Below are positions 1 to 7,872 of a stretch of 58,164 nt of DNA, piece by piece. Position 1 is the first letter of the stretch. Every line of letters starts with the position of its first letter. Source of the DNA: an uncultured Eubacteriales bacterium (GTDB lineage: Bacteria > Bacillota > Clostridia > Christensenellales > CAG-314). A program made the position numbers and the translations under genes. The stretch lies in NCBI GenBank assembly GCA_949289125.1, contig CASEME010000022.1:1-58164 (forward strand), given 5' to 3'. Below the pieces are notes generated by a model. The model ran no database searches and had not been told where the DNA came from. It saw nothing but the letters and a program-made list of their open reading frames with translations.

Positions 1-33
1 ATAACAATGAAAGAATATCCATAAAACTAAAAG

Positions 34-64
34 GACTGAGTCCGGTACAGTACCGAACTCAGTC
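34..64 (-). terminator. Intrinsic terminator of the lgt-pncB-divIVA-permease operon
   Basis: A 15-bp stem with a one-base loop centre reads as a perfect hairpin, with one G-U pair, only on the minus strand. It is followed on that strand by CCTTTTAGTTTT. It lies about 110 bases past the permease stop codon and ends the leftward operon. Confidence 0.75.
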
Positions 65-177
65 GCAAGTAACAATTTAATTATTAAATATTTGTCCAAC
101 TTTTGGGGTACACCCCAGTATGAGCGGTTTTTTTGTTTGTAATAAATTTGTCTTGCAACTATCCAACTAACAGTCCA

Positions 178-1059
178 TTACGCAGCGATAGACCAAAAGT
201 CGGGGGCAATAATCGTAAACACAGTGCCAATAAGTACACCGCTTATGTACAGCAATGCCACTATCAACAAATTGCTACGCCAATGTTGACGATCCTTCAA
301 AAGCACTGCCAAAGCAATACCGCTATTGGCACACAAGCCTGCAAGCATTGCACCAAAAGTAATGATGCCGTTGGTGTACATACCTGTAATAATTACGCTA
401 CTGCCGCAATTTGGTATAAGCCCAACAAGTGCTACGACTAACGGTTGCACATATACTGTCTGCTCCATATATTTGGCAATGTCGCTTTCAAAATAGTACA
501 TCAATGTACCGAAAACTATATTGATAATCAATATATACACAAATATCTTTGCCGTGTGTATCAAAGGGTGTTTTACAAACGCCCAAAAGCCTTTGTGCTC
601 CTCCTCAGAGTTTAGCTCGTGTTTGCAACAGCCCTCTGCGTGGCAATCTGTATAGGTATCCGCAACACTTCGTCTGTCAAACGCGTTGATAAGATATCCA
701 AGTAAAACCGCATATACAACTTTGATACCCACTACTATCCATGCCGTAACAAAAGTTTTGCCGTCTGACAGCAATATAGGCAAAGCCTCGTCGCTTGTCG
801 CTACAAACAAGGCAACAAGCGTGCCCATCTTGATATATCTTTCGAGATAAAGATGTGTAGCCAATACGGAAAAACCACATTGAGGCACAAGCCCTATACT
901 GCCTGCAAGCAAAGGCGCGCATTTGCCATTGAGCAATTTGATTGCTTTTTGCTCGGCAGTTTTGCTTTGTTCAAACCACTCTATCAACAGATAGATGATG
1001 AGCAAAAAGGGCAAAAGTTTGGCACTATCTATCAAAGCGTCCAAAATAACATCCCACAT
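178..1059 (-). CDS. Putative 10-TM heavy-metal/manganese exporter (ArsP_2, DUF2899 type)
   Basis: This 293-residue polytopic membrane protein resembles the family annotated as arsenic efflux protein or putative manganese transporter. The family's duplicated signature is visible: VPQCGFS at residues 58-64 and IPNCGSS at 215-221, each opening a membrane half with a buried Cys. An ATSDEALP motif lies near residue 87. Between the halves is a soluble loop rich in Cys and His (about 138-148), a plausible metal-sensing or delivery site. It is the last gene of a leftward run after divIVA, separated by 77 bases that hold a hairpin. The family link is by recognisable motifs; the transported ion is not established and is inferred only as a divalent or toxic metal. 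Confidence 0.75.
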   Translation of the reverse strand: MWDVILDALIDSAKLLPFLLIIYLLIEWFEQSKTAEQKAIKLLNGKCAPLLAGSIGLVPQCGFSVLATHLYLERYIKMGTLVALFVATSDEALPILLSDGKTFVTAWIVVGIKVVYAVLLGYLINAFDRRSVADTYTDCHAEGCCKHELNSEEEHKGFWAFVKHPLIHTAKIFVYILIINIVFGTLMYYFESDIAKYMEQTVYVQPLVVALVGLIPNCGSSVIITGMYTNGIITFGAMLAGLCANSGIALAVLLKDRQHWRSNLLIVALLYISGVLIGTVFTIIAPDFWSIAA

Positions 1060-1082
1060 AATACTTCCTCAATACAACAACT

Positions 1083-1111
1083 AAGGAACAGTAAAAACCT
1101 TACTGTCCCTT
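1083..1111 (-). repeat. Hairpin between divIVA and the metal permease
   Basis: A 10-bp stem (AAGGGACAGT against ACTGTTCCTT, one G-U pair on the minus strand) with a nine-base loop lies 24 bases before the permease start. It has no T-run, so it is more likely a transcript processing or stability element, or a regulatory structure, than a terminator. Confidence 0.45.
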
Positions 1112-1136
1112 GTAAAATAATCTACAAACTAATGCG

Positions 1137-1853
1137 TCAATCCAACAAATCGTCACACAATTCTTTCAAAGTTTCTTTTGGTTTCAACAACTCTTTGAGG
1201 TCTATTGCTGCTTGCTGTTTGTCCGAAGCCTCCACAACTTTGTCTATAGGATTGACAAGGCTATCCACAAGTTTTTCTTCATCTGTCATAGGCGTATTGA
1301 CGGTGACTTGCGGTTGCGCTTTTGCCTTGACATCGGCAGATGTAGACATCATTGTAAGCTCGCTGGGCTTTGCCTCTACAGCTACCTCGGGCGTTTTCTT
1401 TTGTTTGGCAGTAAGAGTTGCCGCCGTTTGTTGCACTGCTGAAGACGCTTTTTCATCTCCTTCGTACACTTTAATAACGTTTTCCAATTTTTTACTCAAT
1501 GTGTTAAACTGCTTTACCTCGTCAGGCGTCAGGCTATTGAGCATAGTTTTGGCATAGGACTGCCATGTTGCGTAAAATATTTTGGCACGGTTTAATGTCA
1601 ACTGAGCAAACTGCTCGGCATCGCCCTTCAGTTCGCTGGCAAGTTTTTGACTTTCCACCAACGACTTACTAATTGCCTGCTCGTCAATTTTGTATTGCTT
1701 AACCTGCTCTTTGAGCTGCGAGTTTTCCTCGTCCAACTGAAAGATGCGCTCCTTTTGCTTAGCAAGCAAATCTTCATATTCCTGCTTTGTTTTGAGTATA
1801 AAAGCATCTACTTCCTGTCTGTTGTATCCGCGAAAGGCTTTTTTGAATTTCAT
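1137..1853 (-). CDS. DivIVA-domain coiled-coil protein
   Basis: The N-terminus (MKFKKAFRGYNRQEVDAFI) is the DivIVA/GpsB lipid-binding and coiled-coil start: the YNRQEVDAFI segment aligns with the conserved heptad entry. It is followed by a long charged coiled coil to about residue 75. A second helical region (about 80-130) and a low-complexity A/T/K-rich C-terminal half complete 238 residues. DivIVA proteins bind curved membrane and recruit division, polar-growth or secretion factors. The start overlaps the pncB stop by four bases, which implies translational coupling. The exact role (septum, pole, or GpsB-like) cannot be told from sequence. Confidence 0.85.
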   Translation of the reverse strand: MKFKKAFRGYNRQEVDAFILKTKQEYEDLLAKQKERIFQLDEENSQLKEQVKQYKIDEQAISKSLVESQKLASELKGDAEQFAQLTLNRAKIFYATWQSYAKTMLNSLTPDEVKQFNTLSKKLENVIKVYEGDEKASSAVQQTAATLTAKQKKTPEVAVEAKPSELTMMSTSADVKAKAQPQVTVNTPMTDEEKLVDSLVNPIDKVVEASDKQQAAIDLKELLKPKETLKELCDDLLD

Positions 1854-3301
1854 TGTATCGACTCTCTTTCCTTTTTAATAATACTTTGTTTTAGTTCGTA
1901 CAGCTTGTCCGACAAGTCCACTTTGTAAATATGCGGTCTAAGCAACCGTTTGTACTCCTCCCAAAAAGTTTCGAGGTTGGCAAGCGTATTGCTACGTATT
2001 GTAAGTGCGTCCGGACACTTGTACACCAACTTGCCGTTGACAAATATATCTTCGTACAGCTCACGTGTGTAAAAATCGGTAACAGTCATACTCTTCCACC
2101 GCTCAACAGGGTGAGTGATTGTATAAGGTTGTGAACTATCTATCTTTTCGTCCTTAAGGCAAATAACGTCGGCTATTGCTTTGTTGTCAGCCTTACCAAA
2201 CAGCCTGTACACCGTCTTAATTGCGGGGTTGGTCATCTTGCGCATATTGTCGGAAATCTTCATTTTGGGGTGATCTACGCCCTCAGAATGAATGTTGCAT
2301 ATTTTGTAAACACCGCCAAGACTGGGATTGCTGTGACTGGTAATCATTTTGGTACCAACGCCGTAGATGTCTATTTTTGCGTCCTGCTCTTTTAATGATA
2401 TCAGCACGTATTCGTCTATGTCGCTACTTGCAAAAATTTTGCAATCGCTGTGACCTGCCGCGTCCAACATCTGTCTGGCACGTTTGGACAGATAAGATAG
2501 GTCGCCGCTATCCAACCTTATACCCAACGGTTGGTGTCCTTTGGACTTGAGGTAGTCAAACACTTTGATAGCGTTGGGCACACCGCTTTTGAGTGTGTCG
2601 TAGGTATCCACCAACAACAAACAGTTGTCGGGATAAATATCGGCATAAGCATAAAAGGCTTCCAACTCACTGTCAAAGGACATTACCCAACTGTGTGCGT
2701 GCGTACCTTTGGGCTCAAAGCCAAACAATTTGGCGGACAGCACATTGCTTGTAGAGGACGCACCGCCAATAACAGCCGCGCGTGCGCCATAAACTGCTGC
2801 GTCAGGGCCTTGCGCACGTCTGAGGCCAAACTCCAACACCGACGCAGGAGATGCCGCATAGCACACTCTGCGTGCTTTGGTGGCAATTAGCGTTTGGAAG
2901 TTGATAATATTGAGCAACGCCGCCTCGAGCAACTGTGCTTCTATGATGGGCGCTGTTATTATCATAAGCGGTTCGTACGGAAACACTACCGTGCCTTCGG
3001 GAACGGCACGTATGCTACCGCTAAATTTGAAGTTGGCAAGCCACTGCAAAAAATCTTCGGAAAAAGCTCTTGTAGAACGCAGGTACTCTATCTCGTCCTT
3101 GCCAAACTTTAAGTTGCGTATATAGTCGATGGCTTGTTCCAATCCTGCGGCTATGCAAAAACTGCTCTCCTCAAAGGGACGGAAGAGCAAGTCAAATGTA
3201 GCTATTTGGTTGTGCTTACCTTTGCAAAAGTAGCCATACATCATAGTTAGCTCGTAAAAGTCGGTAAGCAATGCAAGATTACGTTTGTCCATATTCACCA
3301 C
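1850..3301 (-). CDS. pncB: Nicotinate phosphoribosyltransferase
   Basis: This 483-residue cytoplasmic enzyme joins nicotinate and PRPP to give nicotinate mononucleotide, the entry step of the Preiss-Handler NAD salvage pathway. The N-terminus LLTDFYELTMMYGY is the family start. EFGLRRAQG (157-165) and GTHAHSW (199-205) carry the substrate-site Arg and the phosphorylatable His, and an RLDSGDL motif follows near 265. A second in-frame ATG lies three codons in. The gene sits 15 bases after lgt and overlaps divIVA by four bases, so it is inside the lgt operon. Length is normal for the family. Confidence 0.95.
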   Translation of the reverse strand: MVNMDKRNLALLTDFYELTMMYGYFCKGKHNQIATFDLLFRPFEESSFCIAAGLEQAIDYIRNLKFGKDEIEYLRSTRAFSEDFLQWLANFKFSGSIRAVPEGTVVFPYEPLMIITAPIIEAQLLEAALLNIINFQTLIATKARRVCYAASPASVLEFGLRRAQGPDAAVYGARAAVIGGASSTSNVLSAKLFGFEPKGTHAHSWVMSFDSELEAFYAYADIYPDNCLLLVDTYDTLKSGVPNAIKVFDYLKSKGHQPLGIRLDSGDLSYLSKRARQMLDAAGHSDCKIFASSDIDEYVLISLKEQDAKIDIYGVGTKMITSHSNPSLGGVYKICNIHSEGVDHPKMKISDNMRKMTNPAIKTVYRLFGKADNKAIADVICLKDEKIDSSQPYTITHPVERWKSMTVTDFYTRELYEDIFVNGKLVYKCPDALTIRSNTLANLETFWEEYKRLLRPHIYKVDLSDKLYELKQSIIKKERESIQ

Positions 3302-3316
3302 CTGAAAAACAAATTG

Positions 3317-4828
3317 TCAGACGTTTTGCTGTTTTTCTGCTTTTTTGCGTTTTTTCTTTTCCTTTTCGGGATCTACATATGGGTGAAGATTTTCCACACC
3401 ATAATCCTTGTAGACTTTGAACGGATAGAAGAACAACAACAGTTTGTTGAGCTTCACTTGGCACTGCTGTCCGCACTCACAAGTAAGTTGCACATCTTCT
3501 GGCTTGAGGTTGCAACGTGCGTCACCACATTGCTGCAACTGTTTGTTGTTGAGTTGCAACTCGTAGCCACAGTAAAAAGCACACAGCAACAAAATGATGC
3601 CAAGTACAATTTGGTTGTCTACATAGGTAACAGCTATACCCAAAATAAAGAATATTATACCGCTTGTAATAAGCAAGCCCAGTACTGTAAGCAAGGCATA
3701 TTTTTTGTAAGTAAGGTGTTCTGCCTGCGTCATAAACTGCTCTTTGTCGCCAGCAAGACGTTTGCCACACTGTTTGCAGTACAACTGCAATCTATCTTGC
3801 AAGGCAAATATACCGCCTATTGAGTAAATGGCTGCCACATCGAGTACAAAACCTACGATAAAGCGAGACTCCCCACCAAGCACATACATAACAATAGACA
3901 CTGCAATCATCACCACAGCAAGTGCGGTAAGTATCCAACGAGAATGTGCCACTTCGTCACGCTCGCTTTTGAACAGTTTGGAATACAGCGCATGCAATTC
4001 TTTGCGGTAGATGACGGTAAGCGTCCACAATCCCATAACTATAGTAAACACTGAGACAAGTTGAGATATTTTGATATCGGTCTGCACGTTGCCTATCCAC
4101 AAATACAAGCTGTCGGTACGTAGCGATTCTACCAAGATACGCACTATACCATAGTAGATACCGTAAAAACAGGTAAGCCAACCCAACTTGTACTTTTTGG
4201 AACGTAAAAGCAAAAGACAGATAATAAAGCCCAACAAGGTTGCCATCGATTCGTAAAAGAACGTTGCATAGTGCCACATACCGTCGCTTTCGATAAACAC
4301 ACCGAAGGGAAACCACTGCAACGAAGGGTTGGTAATAACAGGACCAAACGCCTCCTGATTGGCAAAGTTGCCCCATCTACCTATACTCTGAGCAATGAGT
4401 AGTCCGGGCATAACACTGTCGGAAACGATGCGGATATCCTGCTTTTTTACCTTGCATACAAGAAAACCGCCTATGTAACCCAAAATAACGCCACCGTATA
4501 TACCCAATCCGCCACTACGGAAGTTGAAAAACGTTGTCCAATCGGCACTCTGTCCTGCCCACGGGAATATGTAAACATACAGACGAGCACCCAATACACC
4601 CATAGGTATAACTACCAAAGCATATATGCAAATGTCGTAAGGATCGTAGCCACGTTTTTTGAAAAAGTACGCACCCAACAATACGGCAATACACATACCG
4701 CTAACTATAAGTATGGCGTAAATGTATATTGGCACTGTAAAAATGTAGATTGCGGGATTGCCAATAGGGCCTGTACCGTAGCCAAACCATTCGGAGCCCC
4801 AAATCAAATCTGCCATAGCATTGTACAT
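3317..4828 (-). CDS. lgt: Prolipoprotein diacylglyceryl transferase with a zinc-ribbon membrane extension
   Basis: Lgt moves diacylglycerol from phosphatidylglycerol to the lipobox Cys of prolipoproteins in the membrane. The Lgt signature GRWGNFANQEAFG is at 150-162 and RTDSLYL at 237-243. The GGLGIYGG segment (106-113) has Tyr where E. coli Lgt has His103. Normal Lgt ends near residue 280. This protein has 503 residues. The extension carries further membrane segments (about 297-345 and 378-420), a CxxC pair at 351/354, another Cys cluster (434-456: CGDARC, CECGQQC), and a lysine-rich tail. A GAGG site lies eight bases before the ATG. The gene starts the leftward operon; lipoprotein substrates exist in this window (both ABC binding proteins). 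Confidence 0.93.
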   Translation of the reverse strand: MYNAMADLIWGSEWFGYGTGPIGNPAIYIFTVPIYIYAILIVSGMCIAVLLGAYFFKKRGYDPYDICIYALVVIPMGVLGARLYVYIFPWAGQSADWTTFFNFRSGGLGIYGGVILGYIGGFLVCKVKKQDIRIVSDSVMPGLLIAQSIGRWGNFANQEAFGPVITNPSLQWFPFGVFIESDGMWHYATFFYESMATLLGFIICLLLLRSKKYKLGWLTCFYGIYYGIVRILVESLRTDSLYLWIGNVQTDIKISQLVSVFTIVMGLWTLTVIYRKELHALYSKLFKSERDEVAHSRWILTALAVVMIAVSIVMYVLGGESRFIVGFVLDVAAIYSIGGIFALQDRLQLYCKQCGKRLAGDKEQFMTQAEHLTYKKYALLTVLGLLITSGIIFFILGIAVTYVDNQIVLGIILLLCAFYCGYELQLNNKQLQQCGDARCNLKPEDVQLTCECGQQCQVKLNKLLLFFYPFKVYKDYGVENLHPYVDPEKEKKKRKKAEKQQNV

Positions 4829-4857
4829 TGGAATAACCTCAAAATTAAGTTGTCAAC

Positions 4858-4886
4858 ATTGTACTCTTGTATGAGAAAATTGTCAA
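4858..4886 (-). promoter_or_regulatory. Sigma-A promoter of the lgt operon
   Basis: On the minus strand TTGACA (4886-4881) and TACAAT (4863-4858) are separated by exactly 17 bases. The start point would lie about 20 bases before the lgt ATG. Confidence 0.8.
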
Positions 4887-5029
4887 ATATATTGACGCCC
4901 GATAGCCAACATAGGCAACGTCACAACTCAATAATACGAGGTGCAAAACAGTATAATATTTTTGCCTCAACGCACAATAATTATAGCTGTATTACCAAAA
5001 ACATTATAACACGTACAGCAATATCGTAT

Positions 5030-6424
5030 ATGGAACAAAACAACAACAATTTGTCAAAAAAAAATGAACACGCTGCAGACTATCTGCCTCTTGCCACTGT
5101 GGCAAACACAACACCGCAAAGTACGACCGATATCTATGACGTTGCGCGCACTCAACAGTATGGCAACACTTGGTACAAGTTGGACAATGCGGCACAGCTA
5201 TATGCTCTAACATCCAACACCACAAGCAATGCTGTATTTGCAATATCCGTTGTTATGAAAGAGACTGTCAATCCTCTATTGCTTCAACACGCAGTCAACG
5301 ATATATATGTGCGCTTTCCGACCATTGTAGGAGCAGTAAAACAAGGAGTGTTTTGGCAATATATAGGCGCGCCATCTATACCCCTTGTAGTAATGCCACA
5401 AAGCAAAACACTTTGCAGTCCGATAACTACAGACGGATACGAAAGTCAGGTACGCATAACATACTATGGCAATCGTGTCAATGTGGAGTTTTTTCACACG
5501 GCAACAGACGGTACAGGAGCAATAACCTTTGTCAACAGTCTTATTGCACGCTACCTTGTATTGAGCGGCAAAGAAATATCGCACTACGTCAACTGCAAAC
5601 AGTGCGATACAGTTGTAACACAAGAGGAAACAACAGATATGTTTGCACACATTGCTACTCACTGCGCCAAACCGCCTCGCTCACAAAAAGCTATGCGTCT
5701 TAAAGGCAACAAGCTACCGTACGGCAACTTTTTGACCTATAGAGTAACTTGCAATTCGCATCAACTTCGGCAGTGTGCAAAAGACAAAGGCGCAACGGTA
5801 ACCGAACTCTTGAGTGCGTGCGCACTACTTGCAATCAATAAACATGCAACTACCTACAAGTGCAAAAACAAACATCCCATACGAGTACTTGTACCCGTCA
5901 ATTTGCGTAGTAGGCGCAAGCTCGATACAATGCGCAACTTTGCGTCCTACACCTTTGTGCAATATAACAATCAACGACAGTTGGACGAAGTGATAGCTGA
6001 CGTCAAACAACAACTGCGCACAACGCTGTCTGACGACAGCTATTTTGACAGTATGGTATCTGCTAATGTACGCACACAACGCAACGCATTGCTAAGGCTT
6101 GCACCGCTGTCTGTCAAAAAGGCGGCTGTAAGCTGTGCTGTTGCGCATATAGGCGATGGCATTATCAACTGCGGCACGTTGTCCAACCTCGGTATGATCA
6201 ATACACCTTGCGAGTTTGAACAATACGTACAGCGTTATGACTTTACGTTGGGCAAAGGCAAAGACACAATCAACTTTGCAGTAGTTACATTTAACGATGT
6301 TACCACCGTAGCTGTGACTTCTCAGTATTGCCAACCTATCGCGGCACGCGAATTTTTTACGCTACTTGCAAGCACGGGTATAGATGTTGCTGTAGAAGCA
6401 GATATAACGGAGAAAACACTATGA
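5030..6424 (+). CDS. Alcohol acetyltransferase / condensation-domain-like acyltransferase
   Basis: A 464-residue protein of the CoA-dependent acyltransferase fold. The catalytic HxxxDG motif appears as HTATDG at residues 156-161, preceded by a strand pattern typical of the alcohol acetyltransferase/WES/condensation superfamily. The second half has the PVNLRSRR and SNLGMINTP segments that correspond to the latch and DFGWG-like regions. An open frame extends 60 codons upstream of this ATG, but its composition is not protein-like; no clear SD is seen at either start, so the start is uncertain. It overlaps the next gene by four bases. The acyl acceptor is unknown. A link to lipid or glycan modification is inference. 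Confidence 0.72.
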   Translation: MEQNNNNLSKKNEHAADYLPLATVANTTPQSTTDIYDVARTQQYGNTWYKLDNAAQLYALTSNTTSNAVFAISVVMKETVNPLLLQHAVNDIYVRFPTIVGAVKQGVFWQYIGAPSIPLVVMPQSKTLCSPITTDGYESQVRITYYGNRVNVEFFHTATDGTGAITFVNSLIARYLVLSGKEISHYVNCKQCDTVVTQEETTDMFAHIATHCAKPPRSQKAMRLKGNKLPYGNFLTYRVTCNSHQLRQCAKDKGATVTELLSACALLAINKHATTYKCKNKHPIRVLVPVNLRSRRKLDTMRNFASYTFVQYNNQRQLDEVIADVKQQLRTTLSDDSYFDSMVSANVRTQRNALLRLAPLSVKKAAVSCAVAHIGDGIINCGTLSNLGMINTPCEFEQYVQRYDFTLGKGKDTINFAVVTFNDVTTVAVTSQYCQPIAAREFFTLLASTGIDVAVEADITEKTL

Positions 6425-7137
6425 AATACTGTCCTTGTTGTCAACTTGATATTGACGCGCAACACACACGTTGTCCGTTGTGCGGCGCAGAGCTGACGCG
6501 TAGTCCGCGACAAACGCAACTTAGAAATGCAGAAAATAAACCAAACATTACTCAACGTCCCTATTGTTCTGTCTTGACAATGAACACACAGTACAAGCAA
6601 AGGCTTGTACGTATATTAGCCTTGATACTTGCCGTTGTGTGTGCAACTATCAATTTTGTATGGACGCCGCAAATATTTTGGAGCGGTTTTATAATTGTAC
6701 TGCTTATACTATCCACCAACAACACACTCAACAGGGCTATACACAAGGGAAACGCAGTCGCAAAAATTGCAAGCGCAACGGCAATACTTACCGTTGTGGC
6801 ATTGTCGAGTGAATATTGTGTGCACAATACGGTTTTTCCCAATATTTGCCTGTGCAAAGTATTGCCTTGGCTGTATGTGACAGCTGTGCTAATTGCCGAC
6901 ACTGCTTTTGTGTACAAGCGCACCGCAACAAACGGTATGTACAGTAGCGTGTTTGTTTGCTCGGCAATATGTATTGTTCCCAAAGTACTTTGCGCAATTA
7001 GTCATAGTACACTTACACATTTTGACCATATTGTTACTACTGTGTTGTGCGTAGTTGGTATGGTCAACACCATAATTATGCTTTTACTGTTTGGCAAGTA
7101 TGTCAAAGAAGAAACAAAGCGCAAATTTTCCATATAA
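6421..7137 (+). CDS. Zinc-ribbon membrane protein (DUF6320-like)
   Basis: 238 residues. The N-terminal zinc ribbon has Cys at 4, 7, 18 and 21 (MKYCPCC ... RCPLCG). A variable linker to about residue 60 is followed by six or so hydrophobic segments. The ATG overlaps the stop of the acyltransferase gene (ATGA), showing coupling. I recall DUF6320 proteins beside alcohol-acetyltransferase-like genes in Clostridia, which supports the pairing, but the family name is from memory. The ribbon could hold or regulate the acyltransferase at the membrane; this is inference. Residues before position 6421 in the same frame are out of context and were dropped. Confidence 0.68.
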   Translation: MKYCPCCQLDIDAQHTRCPLCGAELTRSPRQTQLRNAENKPNITQRPYCSVLTMNTQYKQRLVRILALILAVVCATINFVWTPQIFWSGFIIVLLILSTNNTLNRAIHKGNAVAKIASATAILTVVALSSEYCVHNTVFPNICLCKVLPWLYVTAVLIADTAFVYKRTATNGMYSSVFVCSAICIVPKVLCAISHSTLTHFDHIVTTVLCVVGMVNTIIMLLLFGKYVKEETKRKFSI

Positions 7138-7144
7138 AACAATA

Positions 7145-7193
7145 ACCGCAACTACCATAGCGCGAAATGCCTAATAGTTGCGGTAATTTTTTT
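7145..7193 (+). terminator. Intrinsic terminator after the acyltransferase operon
   Basis: ACCGCAACTA (7145-7154) pairs perfectly with TAGTTGCGGT (7175-7184) over a 20-base loop, followed by AATTTTTTT. It begins eight bases after the stop codon. Confidence 0.9.
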
Positions 7194-7365
7194 GTACATT
7201 CTAATTGAATAGTACGTATAGCTTGCACAAAAGAGGACAAGAATATTAGCAAGCGTAGCGAGGTAACACGTTGCAATGCTCTATACATACTATACAATAG
7301 GCACAAACACGAGTTTGCCTTACACGCTAAGAAAAAGTTTTTATATACACAGGAGGCAAATCTCA

Positions 7366-7713
7366 ATGATAAAGAGAGGGGAAATATACTACGCCGATCT
7401 CAACCCTGTAGTTGGCAGCGAGCAGGGCGGAATACGTCCCGTAGTAGTATTGCAAAATGATGTTGGCAACAAATACAGTCCTACCATTATCGCTGCAGCC
7501 ACTACAAGCAAACTTGGCAAGTCCAAACTGCCCACGCACATTCAACTACCTAAGGACAGTTGTTGCCTGCCCAAAAACTCTATTGTTTTGCTTGAGCAGA
7601 TACGCACCATTGACAAAAGCCGTATTAAAGAAAAGATAGGCGAATTGCCACCTATGGTTATGCAACAGATAAATGACGCACTGCTGATAAGCCTCGGCTT
7701 TTTGGCAAACTGA
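7366..7713 (+). CDS. mazF: MazF/PemK-type endoribonuclease toxin
   Basis: 115 residues, the normal MazF length. The N-terminus MIKRGEIYYADL continues with GSEQGG and RPVVVLQND, the conserved core of the mRNA interferase fold with the catalytic Arg. The start is set by AGGAGG at 7352-7357, nine bases before the ATG; an open frame extends upstream but lacks a site. MazF cleaves mRNA at short sequence motifs unless bound by a MazE-type antitoxin. No antitoxin ORF is visible in the 170 bases upstream or downstream of this gene, so it appears to stand alone, unlike the ndoAI-ndoA pair of bacilli. Confidence 0.88.
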   Translation: MIKRGEIYYADLNPVVGSEQGGIRPVVVLQNDVGNKYSPTIIAAATTSKLGKSKLPTHIQLPKDSCCLPKNSIVLLEQIRTIDKSRIKEKIGELPPMVMQQINDALLISLGFLAN

Positions 7714-7800
7714 AAAGCAAAGTTTGCATATTGTTTGCTGTTGCAATAAATAATTGTCGACAAAATGTACAGGCAAAAACTACTAATACATCACAAAGCA

Positions 7801-7837
7801 AAGCGGACGTTGTACCAACAACGTCCGCTTGTTTTTG
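7801..7837 (+). terminator. Terminator between mazF and valS (convergent)
   Basis: AAGCGGACGTTGT (7801-7813) pairs with ACAACGTCCGCTT (7818-7830) over a four-base loop, followed by GTTTTTGTT. The T-run favours the plus strand (mazF), but the hairpin can also end leftward valS transcripts, whose stop is 43 bases away. Confidence 0.88.
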
Positions 7838-7872
7838 TTATTACCACTAATGTACAAATAGTTGCAATATAG

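Noticed and set aside
34..132. Start of a CRISPR-like repeat at the left edge
   Set aside because: The inverted repeat is single and fits a leftward terminator; no spaced copies exist.
853..1557. Long plus-strand open frame of 234 codons opposite the permease and divIVA genes
   Set aside because: It is antisense to two well-supported genes, has no ribosome site, and its composition is typical of a shadow frame.
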